From contig NC_087064.1 of NCBI RefSeq assembly GCF_963678635.1, positions 57,976,338 to 58,040,337 of the forward strand: a stretch of 64,000 nucleotides of DNA, read 5' to 3'. Positions 46,736-57,356 of this stretch are shown here, one piece after another. The DNA comes from Symsagittifera roscoffensis (taxonomy: Eukaryota; Xenacoelomorpha; Acoela; Convolutidae). Each line of letters opens with the position of its first letter. Position 1 is the first letter of the stretch. The position numbers and the translations under genes were made by a program. Under the pieces are notes generated by a model. That model did no database searches. It saw nothing but the letters and a program-made list of their open reading frames with translations, and had not been told where the DNA came from.

Positions 46736-47125
46736 ATGAAGCTTGTGCTCCTGTGAAAATTGGAGAGAAAATGTATGAAAAAAAGTTTCATGGCCGACTT
46801 TTGAAACAAATATATCACTCACCGAGCAAAACTAGAGTGTTCATGCTTTTTGCACAGTTTCTACAACAAGAGAATATCCTATCCACAAAATGTTTTCGAG
46901 GGTTTTCCATTTTTCCGGAAAAAAATTGTTTTTTTTTCTTTTCCATAATTTTAAACTTTTGACTAACATTGTCGGTCGCGGATGATGTACGCTGGGTTAT
47001 TTTGATTACAGATCTTATCCATCTGTTGACATACACAAAACAGAAACCTTATTCCGCTCTTCACGTGCTATGTACTTGTTCCGTTACGCTCCCACATGCT
47101 TTGAATGTTTTTTTTTTTCATCATA

Positions 47126-47325
47126 NNNNNNNNNNNNNNNNNNNNNNNNNNNNNNNNNNNNNNNNNNNNNNNNNNNNNNNNNNNNNNNNNNNNNNNNNNN
47201 NNNNNNNNNNNNNNNNNNNNNNNNNNNNNNNNNNNNNNNNNNNNNNNNNNNNNNNNNNNNNNNNNNNNNNNNNNNNNNNNNNNNNNNNNNNNNNNNNNNN
47301 NNNNNNNNNNNNNNNNNNNNNNNNN
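47126..47325. other. Assembly gap of 200 N
   Basis: Exactly 200 N, a conventional placeholder, so the true distance is unknown. It lies at the right edge of the cassette array. Confidence 1.
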
Positions 47326-47754
47326 GCATTTTTAGTGAATGGAGGTCAATCCGGGTTCGGCGCGCATTTTACATCCAATTTAATATAGTTTGGCGTCGAA
47401 AAGTTGGGTGGACAAAACTAGATTTCGTTCAAAAGAAAAAAGTGTCCCGCACTTAAATCCGCCCCTGCGCGCAACTATTTTTTTGTTGCAATTTTTTTTC
47501 TGAAAAATTTTTACAAAGTTTTTGCATATGTGCGTGTGTGAGGGGTGGGATGTTGCATTAAAAGAGAAAAAGAGGGCAATTCATCTGGTACGGTTACAAA
47601 AGAGGGCAATTAACAGGAGTATTTTTTTTCCGTAAATGATCACGATTCAAGGAAACGAATTGAGTTCTTCCTATCTTTCTACCTTCCTGTGCTAGTTTTC
47701 CTGAACTTTATAGGAACTAGATTTCTATCACCTCTACAGGAACTAGATTTCCTC

Positions 47755-47884
47755 ATAGCCCTCCTTCTGCATACTCTAAACACTCCCCTTCAACTTTTAA
47801 ATTTATAGAGGTCATTAACCTCTTCGCCATACTGTAGACGGATTAAGACGCTCACCTTGAAATCGGGTATTCTACCCCCTGCCA
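47755..47884 (-). repeat. Direct repeat of about 130 bases, copy 1
   Basis: The segment reappears at 48527-48661 (shared CCTCCTTCTGCATACTCTAA and GACGGATTAAGACGCTCACC). On the minus strand it contains an AAG|GTGAGCG donor, so the repeat carries an exon end. Confidence 0.8.
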
Positions 47885-48166
47885 TAGTGTGAGAGGATGA
47901 GCTGCCCTCACTTGACCTCTAGCTTCAGGTCTGCGACAATTCAACCCGTTTCGGCTGCAATAAGTGGTACCCCGTAAAAGTTTTACTCGCAAAAAAAACT
48001 GTCTTGAGTTGAAAAATAGAGATTCGCTCAAAAAAATAATTGTATGGAGTGTGGGGAGAAACGGACTATGCTTAGACAGGCCAGTTAGTTTTTCAGTGAT
48101 CCTCTTCGAACTGCAGAAATCACTTAAGCCGTCCGGATGATTAACATTAACTTTTGAAATTTCCAT
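47856..48166 (-). CDS. Possible first coding exon, unknown gene
   Basis: On the minus strand an ATG at 48166 opens 103 codons running into the donor TTTCAAG|GTGAGCG at 47856. The frame's own stop follows just inside the intron. Codon use is more even than in the flanks, and the peptide has mixed composition with Arg- and Leu-rich stretches. No downstream exon could be placed, and its last 30 bases lie within a repeated segment. No family was recognised. Confidence 0.3.
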
Positions 48167-48217
48167 TAGTTTTCAAATAATTAGAACCGAAAATGAGGCA
48201 TTGTCAGGCAGTTTTTT

Positions 48218-48520
48218 TTCCTACTTTCGATACGAAAGTAACGGAATATTTGTGCTCGGGGTGGGTTTTTCTTTCTTCAGACAAATTTCGACTTTTTAAC
48301 TAGCCGTTTTTGACGGACTTTCTTTAAATCAATCGAAAGGTATTGTTGTCCTGAGCTCAAATTCGAAAAGATATTTCACCTGTGATCATTTTTCGTAAAA
48401 TTATGGGGGTATAAAGATTGCCATTTTGGCCAATTTGGGACAATTAACGCGCGATATATTTCGCGCTATTAACGCGTAAGCGGAGAGTTAATCCGTCTCA
48501 GAAATCGTTCCAAATTAGTT
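48218..48520 (-). repeat. Family X copy (minus orientation)
   Basis: Reads as the reverse complement of the family X units at 60479-62833, from the ACTTTCGATACGAAAGT end through GCTCGGGGTGGG to CGCGCGATATATTTCGCGC. Confidence 0.8.
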
Positions 48521-48526
48521 TAGTCA

Positions 48527-48661
48527 TATCCCTCCTTCTGCATACTCTAAACACGCTCCTTCAACTTTTAACTTTATAGAGGTCATTAATTTCTTCGCCA
48601 TACTGTAGACGGATTAAGACGCTCACCTTGAAATCGGGTATTCTACCCCTACCCCCTGCCA
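48527..48661 (-). repeat. Direct repeat of about 130 bases, copy 2
   Basis: Copy of 47755-47884 with the same donor-like AAG|GTGAGCG on the minus strand. It sits between two family X copies. Confidence 0.8.
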
Positions 48662-48769
48662 ATATCTTTCCGTCATAAAATTATATCTTTTAAATCAATT
48701 ATTGATTATAATTGATTTAAAATGGATTGTAATTTACTTTTTTGTCAAATCAGTATAATTCAACTTAAT

Positions 48770-49080
48770 CGATTATTGTTCCGACTTAAATATCATTTGA
48801 AAGTTATTGTTGTCCTGAGCTCAAATTTGAAAACATATTTCATCTGTGATCATTTTTCGTAAAGTTATGAGGGTTTAAAGATTGCCTTTTTGGCCAATTT
48901 GGGACAATTAACGCGCGATATATTTCGCGCTTTTAACGCGTAAGCGGAGAGTTAATCCGTCTTAGAAATCGTTCCAAAATAGTTTAAGGACGCTTATTTG
49001 CCATAATTGATTTGTTACAAGTAGCGAAATCTATCCTTTTGTACTTTATGGCGTAGGGGGGGATCATTTTCATAACATTA
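48770..49080 (-). repeat. Family X copy (minus orientation)
   Basis: A second reverse-oriented X copy, including CGCGCGATATATTTCGCGC and GGAGAGTTAATCCGTC; its palindromic end is decayed. Confidence 0.75.
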
Positions 49081-49460
49081 CGAGGCCAAACTTTGCGTTC
49101 TCTGCATTGTAAGTGGAATCCGCAACAGGCCAAAATCATATTTGTCGCGGAATCCGCAACATTGCTAATTTATTTGATCTTCTATGCTGTTTTCGATTCC
49201 ACAAACAAATACCTAAATCATTGTACCGCTCAAAATTGCTCGAAAAATAAGCGAATTTGGGGAATCCGCAACTGTATTTTCGGAATCCCGAACAGCTAGT
49301 TGAATCCACAAACGAATGATAAAACATTTGTATCGTTAAATTGAGCTGTTGCGGAATCCTCAACTGTAAGTGAAATCCGCAAATTGAAAGTGGAATTCGC
49401 AAATTGTAAGTGGAATCCGCATTTTGTTTGCGGATTCCCTTTACATAAATTTATATGTGA
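49081..49460 (+). repeat. Block of GGAATCCGC-type repeats, left part
   Basis: The 9-mer GGAATCCGC and close variants, often preceded by GTAAGT or TTGC, recur about ten times here in both orientations. The start (GAGGCCAAACTTTGCG) matches the sequence at 63838. Confidence 0.7.
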
Positions 49461-49559
49461 AGTAGCAATTAAAATTATATCTCTTAAATACATGATTTGA
49501 TTTCACATGAAGAGAAATTTACTAGAATAGAAATTTACTAGAATAGATCAGTGTTTGGG

Positions 49560-50160
49560 ATAAATGAAATCCCAATTACTGACCAGTATTTGGGATCGAT
49601 GAAATCCCAAATACTGAACTAATTCGACAATTTGCTATGCGTTGGGTCTCTGATCACTCTCAACCTTATGACTCCGAATAATGGATATATTCCATATTTA
49701 TTCCACATTATTCCAGTTTTTGGGGTTCCATCAATCCCAAATACTGACTAGTATTTGGCATCGATAGAATCTCAAATACTGAACTATTATGGCGATATGC
49801 TGTGTGTTGGGTTTCTGATCACGCTCAACCTAATGACTCCGAATTATGGATATATTCCATATTTATTCCGCATTATTCCAGTTTTTGGGATTCCATCAAT
49901 CCCAAATACTGACCAGTATTTGGGATCGATAGTGAACTAAATTGGATCGATGCTGAACTAATTTGGCGGTATGATGTGTAATGTGTTTCCATATACTGTC
50001 AACCCAATGACTACAATTACTGCATTTATTCGGCGTTATGCTTCCAAAATCAGTATTTGGGATTGACGCAATCCTAAATACTGACCTAATTTGTCGATAT
50101 GCTGTGTGTTCCATACACTCTCAACTCAATGACTCCAAATATTGAAATTGTTCGGTGTAC
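49560..50160 (+). repeat. Tandem repeat of about 165 bases, about four units
   Basis: Each unit has GATATGCTGTGTGTTG, CTCAACC-ATGACTCC and CCAAATACTG words. Several units carry a hairpin, the cleanest at 49901-49924 (CCCAAATACT, loop GACC, AGTATTTGGG). The array lies between two GGAATCCGC-rich blocks and may be the core of the same element. Confidence 0.75.
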
Positions 50161-50334
50161 TTTTTCCAAAATACTAAAAGATGACATCCACCGAGTTAGG
50201 TAACCAATGTTTTAAGATTTGTTTGTGGATTCTGCTGACAATGGTTAAGTTTTTGCTTATAAATTCCGCATTGCTAGAGATAAGAATTCCAGCTCAGCTT
50301 TTAATTGTTCATATGCAAGTTCAGTATTGAAAAA

Positions 50335-50590
50335 AAGTCGGAATCCATTTACATTTGCGGATTCCGCTTACATTTTGCGGAATCCACTTACAGTTCGGAA
50401 TCCAGAACAACTAGCTATATTAGTTTGTTGCGGAATCCGAAGCAAAACAAATGTACCGACAAAATTTACGTTACAGTTATATGTATGCGGAATCCACTGA
50501 AATTTTGTTTGTGGAATCCACTTACATTTTGGAACATATTTTAAGACTTGTCTCTGGAACCCAGGAACATACAGACATAAAATTGGCTCC
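50335..50590 (+). repeat. Block of GGAATCCGC-type repeats, right part
   Basis: About seven GGATTCCGC/GGAATCCAC words. The block ends ACTTGTCTCTGGAACCCAGG and ACATACAGACA, which recurs at the right edge of the window (63957-64000). The two blocks plus the 165-base array probably form one transposon of about 1.5 kb (49081-50590). Confidence 0.7.
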
Positions 50591-50683
50591 TATCCAGTGC
50601 ACAGTTTGGCTTCGTAATGAAAAATTTTCAAATTTTAGAAAAAAAAATTTCATTTTGTTTTATTACCTTTAATTATATAATGT

Positions 50684-50960
50684 TATTACTGCTCCATAAA
50701 CCTTAATAGGCAGTCGGAACATTCAGAACTTCGCTCTGATACGAGCAGTTTTGTAATTGATTTGTTACTAGGAGAAAAATCTATCATTTCTATTCCATAT
50801 GGCAAGTGGGGGATTATTTTCACAAGAAATCTCAAATTAATAAAAAATCATTTCTCATGATACATTTAATTTTTTCTAGTCATTACTGCTCCATAGACCT
50901 TAAAAGGCAGTCGGAACATTCAGGGCTTCGCCCTGATACGAGCAGTCTTGTTCAACTTCA
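50684..50960 (-). repeat. Two family X terminal segments (minus orientation)
   Basis: The X head (GGCAGTCGGAACATTCAG ... GATACGAGCAG) appears twice, at about 50706-50752 and 50895-50950. The second carries the perfect hairpin CAGGGCTTCGCCCTG. Confidence 0.8.
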
Positions 50961-53900
50961 GGATCAACAGACAAACTCGTTTTACGTTGCTTCTGTCTGA
51001 ACTAGAAAAGGTTCAAATAGGGGGACCTAATTGAAAACAACTGGCGGCGAAAAGATTCAAGCGAGAACATTTTGTCTGATCTTTTGAAAGCCCAATTAAG
51101 GACGCACTTAGCTTAATAAAATATTCCCTTTATGTGGATATGGTTCAAAAGGGAAACCTGTTAGATACTTTTGATAAATTTTTCAAACTATCAACGATAG
51201 GTAAATTATTCGTCGGGTGAATCAATCCTTGAAAATTTCGAATGGGTGCTTATAACAAAAACATGAGAGAGAATTAAAATTTCTTTTTAACAAAAAGAAT
51301 GCCGAGATAACTTTTTTTTCAAAAAGTACCATACTTTTTGCTTAGAAAGGACAACATAGCACTGAGTGAGAGAGTGACTTTCATTTGAGGCACTCGTCGT
51401 GCATAGTAGTGAACTATCGGAAGTGCACTTAGTGAAACTCAAAAAATCAAGAGAAGACACTGATTAGAAGAGTGTTGAAAGCGTAATCTACAATTAGGCG
51501 CAAATTAAAGAGGCAATCGTGATTTTCCGCAATAGCAATTGCCCTTCCTGACTCAAAACAGGACAGTAGAAAAAACTGTAGCAAGTTTTCGTCCTATCAT
51601 TCTTATCTTCCATCCCAATCAAGGTTCTGCGATTATTCAGCAGTACTAGCAAAAATATGACAGCAATAGCAACAAAAATTAAAACTATTATGATTGTATT
51701 AAAAACAAAAATATGTCAAAGATCAAAATTATAAAAAAACTCAGACTAAAGGAGGCGGACATGTGTCCTTTTTCACTACTTGTGATTTCAACCCCCTCTC
51801 CCTCCAGAAATTACTCCAATTGGTACTAACTAACCGAACCCATTTTTGCCAGCAATTTCTATTTCTTTATTACAAAACTCCTTCGACAAATATATACGTT
51901 GATTTTGTAACAAAACCGTCCAAAAACCGCAGCTTGAGTTTTGATTTTCAATCGAATATGGAGCAGAAATTTTTGTCAAAAAGAGGTCTAAATAACAAAT
52001 TTCTGAACCTTGGAAAAAAAATTTTACGATCTAATTATCATTACCCTCTCACAAAAACCCTAACTCCAACCGCACCGCATTTTCTCCGATTAATATCTAA
52101 TATCTGGCGAATAAATGTTCATAACGTAATCATAATTGATTATATTGGACTTAAGTTGTCTGTATGTACAAAAATCAGAAATATTCGATTATAATCGAGT
52201 AAAAAAATATAATGTTACTGTTTTTCTGAACAATGAATTTTATTCTTATCGGTTTTTTTCTATTTATTCGTATTATTTTAGAAAAACTTATGATCCTTTT
52301 AAAATGACTGTAGCTAATTAATCCAATTGCAATCTGTTTGTGAACTAATATAATTTATTCAAAATCATTTTAAAGTTAATTTAGTTATTTTGTGGTGTCA
52401 CATCTCACATCTTTGTTATACTGATTTGCGTTTTTAGAAAGCTTGCGCTTTTCTTTTTCTTTAATTTCTGTTTTTTCGCGAACTTATTATTTAAATCTCA
52501 GGTTTAATTGCTTTGTTTCAGCCTCATTTTTTTCCTTAAAGTGTTCTGGATCAAACTTTGTTGCAGATAGTTTTTTGCTGATAATTTTAGGTAAATCATG
52601 ATGACAGCGGTCCACTTTTGTTGCTTTTTATTAATTGCTTTGTTGATGCCTTTTTTGGAAAAGTTTTTTTTTGCCTTTTTTGGAAAATTTTTTTGAAATC
52701 CCGGCAAAAATCAATTTTTTACTGGCGTTTTTTAGTTGATTTATAAGTTGGTCTTCAAGATTTTTCAAAGATAACTTCAGTAGATATTGTTGCATTTATA
52801 TGCAGAAAGACGTAGATGTTCTCAAGATTATTGGGCGAAAGACATTAATATTTAATGAGATTATAACGAGCCAACATCTTTGTTAATTTTATCCAGTTTT
52901 TTGCTGTGATAATAAAAAAAGTTGCTCAAATTTATTATATGTCTGTTCAATTTAATGGCCACAATTTTGTCAAAGTTTTCTCAATTTAACCTATTTTCAT
53001 CCGATTATTTCTGTGCGGATGCGTACAAATTTAAGTTTCATGTGCTGTCTCGAAATTCATTGCCCGTAAGAAGTTTTATTTCATAACTAAAAACTGTTCA
53101 TAAATATTACAAAAAATGTAACTGAAAAACTGTTGATAAGAAAAAACAAGAACACCCTTTTTCACGAATCATTTTAACTAAATTTCTTAAACTAAACAAA
53201 CCTATTGTAATAAGCAGGGCTTAGAAAAAGTTGCTAGCGCATGCTCAAAAAAATTTGAAAAACCAAAGAAAAGTGCTGATATATCTGCAAAAAAGTAGCT
53301 CAAAATTTTGAAAAAGCGTTCCAAAAAAATCGGCTATTTTTTTTAGATCAGGCAACTGTTTAGATAAAAATTGTTTGCGACTCCTATTAATTTCCGCAAA
53401 ATTTTTTGCTTGATGCTCAGATTGGTTAGTTGTTATGGGCATAATTCAAACCAGGCAACCAATTAGCGACTTTAAAATGAAAAAATGATTGCTTGTTTTT
53501 TCATTTTTTCATTGCAATAAGCGACTTTAAAATGATTGTTTGTTTTTTCCGACATTTATTGAAGTGCATTTCCTGCATTTTTAACATGAAAAACGACCTT
53601 TTTATTGCGCCCTACTAAGGCGTGAGTGGTAAATTAAATCGCTCAAATCGAAAGGAGACATGAAATTTAAATTTACAGGTACTTCATAAGGTTCGAAACA
53701 TATCACATAGTAGTTTTTTTAGCAAATGGGTAATCAATTTTGAAAACAACCATCAAAATTCTATTTTTAGGCACCAGTTTTCTCTATTTTTCCATTTTCT
53801 TTAACATTTTTCTCTGAAAAAAAAAATTGCACACCCGTTTCTGAAACAAATGGAACTTGCATAAGCTCAAGCAGGTTTGCTATGCATTATAATTATTATC

Positions 53901-54293
53901 TCAAGCGGGTGAGCTAAGAAGAACAATGGAGCTTGCTAAACTTACCTCTTCAATACTTCAAAGCTAATACAAAAAGTTTTTTCAATTGAAATCAGGCAAA
54001 CTTCTTGGTCAATATCTTGTTCCAACTTTCGAAGAAAACGAAAACGACGTAATATATGTACTTGAAAAGTTTTGCTGTCTCCAGTGACAAATTAAGTCTT
54101 TTCATCTACTTTTTGGTGCTTTTAATTTATTCATTTGAAAATTTTTGATGTCTTGAGCTCAAAATTGAAAAAGTATACAATTTTTTTTTAAACTATTTTT
54201 GAAGTTATGAAGGTTTGAAAAAATTGCACGTATGACTTTTGAATGATTAAGATGATATATATCGTTTTATTAAGCATATTTGGCTAGGGTCTA
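50961..54293 (+). other. No supported gene; two weak ORFs
   Basis: A plus-strand frame of 143 codons (51763-52194, no ATG at its start) is long for this AT-rich DNA, but its composition follows the local C-rich bias and no motif is visible. A minus-strand ATG ORF of 65 codons (53442-53245) has a charged N-terminal half and hydrophobic end. A 20-base word (GCGACTTTAAAATGATTG type) repeats near 53470 and 53520. Nothing else is recognised. Confidence 0.35.
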
Positions 54294-54904
54294 GGACTAA
54301 ATCCCCCGGGATAAAATCCCTCCGCAGATAATCCCCCAGGACTAAATCCCCCGTACGACCCAATCCCCCAAAGACAAAATCCCCCAGTTTTTAGTTTAAA
54401 ATCCCCCACATTCAAATTAAAAAAAAAACAGCGACACGAAAATTTAAATTAAATGATGAAAGATAAATGACAGAAAAGAAGTAGATAGATTAAAGACTAG
54501 AAACTAAAATGGCAAGTTAACAGCTATGGTTTTAAGATAATCCAACTCTTTGTAGTTAGCGGCAGAGCATACAATTCTCTTTATTCTCCCAAAATTATCC
54601 CCTTCCTTTTATGCACTTTCTTGCCGAGCTGCATTTGAGCGAAGCTAAAAATTTGCAGTGACTGCTTCCTCTGAATCGCCTCAATGAATGTCCATACGTC
54701 AGGATTTGACATTTGGAGCATGGATTCGAATCCACGGTGGAATCTTTCAAGGGCATTTGTTGTCCTGGGGAGGTCGTCAGTGGTCCTGAAGTAAACATTC
54801 CACATATCCACGTCGAATCGCGATTTCCGTCTTGTCGAGCTTTGCGTTTCTTTGCCTACAAAGACAAATAGAAACATGAAATTATATCCTGGGGGATTTC
54901 GTCC
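54294..54904 (-). mobile_element. Truncated or non-autonomous MULE, 611 bases
   Basis: The ends are inverted repeats: GGACTAAATCCCCCGGG at 54294-54310 and, read on the minus strand from 54904, GGACGAAATCCCCCAGG, with two mismatches in 17. The left end adds a run of seven AATCCCCC-type words to about 54413. No target duplication is visible. The interior holds one transposase exon. Confidence 0.6.
54581..54855 (-). pseudogene. MULE transposase C-terminal exon
   Basis: On the minus strand the acceptor TTTGTCTTTGTAG leads into an open frame of 91 codons ending at TAA 54583-54581. It contains WNVYFRTTDDLPRTTNALER, then FHRGFESM and WTFIEAIQRKQ. This matches the conserved C-terminal region of MULE transposases, where LPRTNNALEGWH is the family pattern; here N-E-G-W is T-E-R-F. 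The catalytic part is absent, so the piece cannot act alone. An exon so cleanly bounded by an acceptor and the element end shows the parent transposase gene had introns. Confidence 0.75.
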
Positions 54905-55808
54905 GCGAGCGATGTCGCTATTATATTTACAGAGACAGGAGCGGCTAATTCACCTAGTCGTTAGCTAGTTTCTGGTTTTCTGTTGCACTGTACTCTAAGC
55001 ATAAACGTTGCCGATAACTTTATATATGTCTTCTATGTTTAGTGTTTTTTGACAGCATCTCACAATTTGTTGATCGCTATTGAAAAAAAAACATTCTAAA
55101 TGATTGGGTAGAAACCAAGCTGTTCTGGTTCCACGTCAAATAGTGACTGGCAAGTTTTGATTTGCTGTGTTTTTTGCTGGAAAATTTCTAGTTTCCATTA
55201 GTTATCATTGAAAGCAACAATTTTTATAACCAATAAAAAAACTCAGGTAACAGTATTTGTTTTTGATGCTTTTCGATCAACCATTAGCATTTGCTTTGAT
55301 TCGCTTTGTTATGGTTCATTTGGTTGTCTCTATTGCTGTTATTGCAAAGTCATGTTCTTGCGGAGACTCTTTATTTTCAAACTCAAGACATGTTTCCGGC
55401 TTGGAAGGCATCGCTAACAAATTCACGTCCATTGTTCAAAAACAGGAGTTTTTTCAAAAACAGGAGTTTTTGTTTTCAATTTAGCAAAAATTACTGACAA
55501 TCTATCATAACTATACGTGCCCATTAAAGCTTCATTAAAACTTTGTTATTGATAGACACCCAGCCAAGCCAAAACAAACTTTTTAATCTGTATGTAGCGA
55601 AAACTTTCTCCAAGACGACTGCTCATGAACAATTGAAAAATAATTTTTTTTCAATGACCGTTAACTTTAGCAGTTCTCAAGTTTTGCGACAAATCGTTCC
55701 ATATCTTGTGACATGTCAGGTCATCAGGCAATCATTCTTATAAAATTTTTTGTTGCCTGTTTTTACTGTTTTGTCATAGGAGAGTTATCATCACTTGGGC
55801 TCCGAATC

Positions 55809-56085
55809 TCAGTTTTGTGAAAGGTTAAACTTCAGTATCGATGCATTCTCTGACAGACATTCATTTATTGATTGGTTAAACTTATCAACAATGTCTCCAA
55901 TCAAATTTTCAAGAAAATTTCAAAACGCAACTCGCTTGATACTCCTTGTTGAGTGTAATAGACTCGATGTATGTCTGCGAAGAATCTTTTGTAACAGACA
56001 GTTAACCCCTCCGAATAGGCTCTCTTCAAAATGCATTGTTTTTAGAGCGTCTGTGTATGAAATTTGCTTTTTTGTTTCAGTTCAA
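55809..56085 (-). pseudogene. Unknown gene, exon gamma (copy 1)
   Basis: On the minus strand about 90 codons run to TGA 55811-55809 with one internal TGA near 55925 that is also present in copy 2. The product has MHFEESLFGGVNCLLQKIL and INECLSENASILKF and looks helical and Leu-rich. The plus-strand ORF of 113 codons over the same bases (55795-56136) is also preserved in copy 2, so the coding strand is not certain. Further broken protein-like pieces on the minus strand lie near 57200-57340 and 55210-55400. Confidence 0.35.
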
Positions 56086-56439
56086 CTTCAAAACGAGTCT
56101 TATCCGCGCGATAGTCCGAGTTTTTATTCTGGCTAATGTTGTTCCAGTATAGCTCAGGTAGGAGTCGAATAATTTCGCAAGAATTTTTCTCTATCTCGTT
56201 TTTTTTTCTCGTTTTTTTTTTACTTTCTGCGTACGTTCTTCGCGACTTTTTTACTTCGTCTATGTTAATTGCAGTGAGTTCTCACTTAAAGGGTATCCTC
56301 ATTGTGAGATAAGCATAAGTGATCAGCATCCCTTCTTTAATCCTGAAGTCATTTACGAATGTTTTTCAGTGATTTCTTTTTGTCTGATGATCTGGAAACA
56401 GTTATTTTGTTTGTACCTCTTGAAAACTTGACTCCGTAA

Positions 56440-56640
56440 TTAACTAATCGAGAACATTTTTGTGACGAAATTCGGAGTCAATTGCTCTAAGAAATTTGCC
56501 GGTCCACAAAAAGATTGCAAGTTCTTGTGACTTGCAGACAATGTTGTGCTCATTATTTCCTCGACTAGCCGATCATTAGGGCTGGTCCAAATTACTAAAA
56601 CTGAATAGCTGGTGGTGCTGAATAACGAAATTGAGGCATG
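56440..56640 (-). pseudogene. Unknown gene, exon beta (copy 1)
   Basis: On the minus strand about 66 codons are open to TAA 56442-56440, with SPNDRLVEEIMSTTLSA and a following CGPANFLEQL. Its first part lies inside a 122-base direct repeat (56521-56764), so part of the exon is doubled. It lies downstream of exon alpha on the same strand. Confidence 0.35.
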
Positions 56641-56764
56641 GGGTTCTTGTGACTTGCAGACAATGTTGTGCTCATTATTTTCTTGACTAGCCGATCATTA
56701 GGGCTGGTCCAAATTACTAAAACTGAATAGCTGGTGGTGCTGAATAACGAAATTGAGGCATGTG
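56521..56764 (-). repeat. 122-base direct repeat, two units
   Basis: GTTCTTGTGACTTGCAGACA starts each unit (56521 and 56643). The same pair occurs in copy 2 at 58890-59133, so it predates the 2.4 kb duplication. Confidence 0.9.
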
Positions 56765-56877
56765 GTTTTTAGTTGAATTTTACTTCATCGATGATGAGAA
56801 GTTTTTCTGAGCGTCGTCCGTTTACTGCCGACATAAGTTTTCCGTTTTGCTCTCATTTTTTTCTTGTAGTTGATTCA

Positions 56878-57078
56878 TTAGTCCTGGAGTTTGATCGCCT
56901 CGCCTTTCTTTGCTTTGTCTTTTTCTCCATGCAATTGTGCAAAATTGAGAAGGAGTTTTTTGTCCCTTGAGCTAATTGTCACTTCTAGAAAAACCTCTGC
57001 TGGGTGTTTGTTCCAAGCAATTTTTTTCGCGTATTCGTCAAGTTTGATTCGGCGACGTCGCCTCAGAGATCTATCTTT
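56878..57078 (-). pseudogene. Unknown gene, exon alpha (copy 1)
   Basis: On the minus strand 66 codons stay open to TAA 56880-56878. The product begins with an Arg-rich run (SLRRRRRIKLDEYAKK) and continues as an alternating charged/hydrophobic sequence with WNKHPAEVFLEV and ending AIKLQD. It reads as true protein and not as low complexity. In copy 2 (59656-59459) the same frame is kept except that the Trp codon became TAG. No family was recognised; a transposon protein or a host gene fragment are both possible. Confidence 0.4.
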
Positions 57079-57356
57079 TCAAAAAATTGGTTCCATGCAA
57101 ATTGTGAAAAGTGTTTCCGTTTCGGATAACAGGTAGACTTCGTCGGTTAACTTTTCATTATGTTGGTTTTTGTAATCTGCGCCACACTACATTTCTGCCA
57201 TTTTCTGCCATACGACTGTGAATGCATTACTTGGAATTTTACCTCATTGCCATATCAATGATGACAATTTCTATCCGACAGACATACCGATGAGATTGGA
57301 AAACATGCCTCGTTTAGTGCCATTCTCAGCGTTTTCTACGCCCCCTACGAGAAATG

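Larger units (their letters stand above)
29060..46960 (-). repeat. Tandem array of a four-exon cassette
   Basis: The whole block repeats one gene-like cassette on the minus strand, mostly 0.6-1.3 kb per unit. I counted about 28 copies of exon B and 19 of exon D by eye. Going 5' to 3' on the minus strand: exon A encodes RNCAKxVNxLxLLG-like peptides and ends in donor G|GTGAGTG. After about 72 bases an acceptor TTTTCACAG opens exon B, with IGGEVHDEQQPLKTKxGAEL and ending GCL before donor CCTA|GTAAGTAAG. Exon C follows acceptor TTGATTCCAG with a TGxKTIYGHLNExKA motif and RCNS, then donor GTAAGTAACG. Exon D has a YFDExWRSFSDVTS-like stretch. Frames are broken in most copies by homopolymer length changes and stops, so many units are pseudogenes. 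No known family was recognised. Plus-strand ORFs here are shadows. Confidence 0.75.
54985..57356 (-). repeat. Tandem duplication of about 2.4 kb, copy 1
   Basis: The unit starts GCACTGTACTCTAAGCATAA and ends CTACGAGAAATG, repeated directly at 57357-59945 (offset 2369-2373). The copies differ by scattered substitutions, so the duplication is older than the 1781- and 4282-base events in the array. It contains an unknown, broken minus-strand gene. Confidence 0.9.

Noticed and set aside
29060-46960. Exon B read as a trypsin-like domain (ATHF followed by LRIGGE)
   Set aside because: The histidine lacks its following Cys, no Asp or Ser motif follows, and the frame varies between copies; the likeness is too weak.
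47070-47456. Long open frames across the N run
   Set aside because: They exist only because N is translated as X; there is no sequence evidence.
51763-52194. 143-codon ORF as a real gene
   Set aside because: It begins without ATG, follows the local C-rich bias and shows no motif or splice site.
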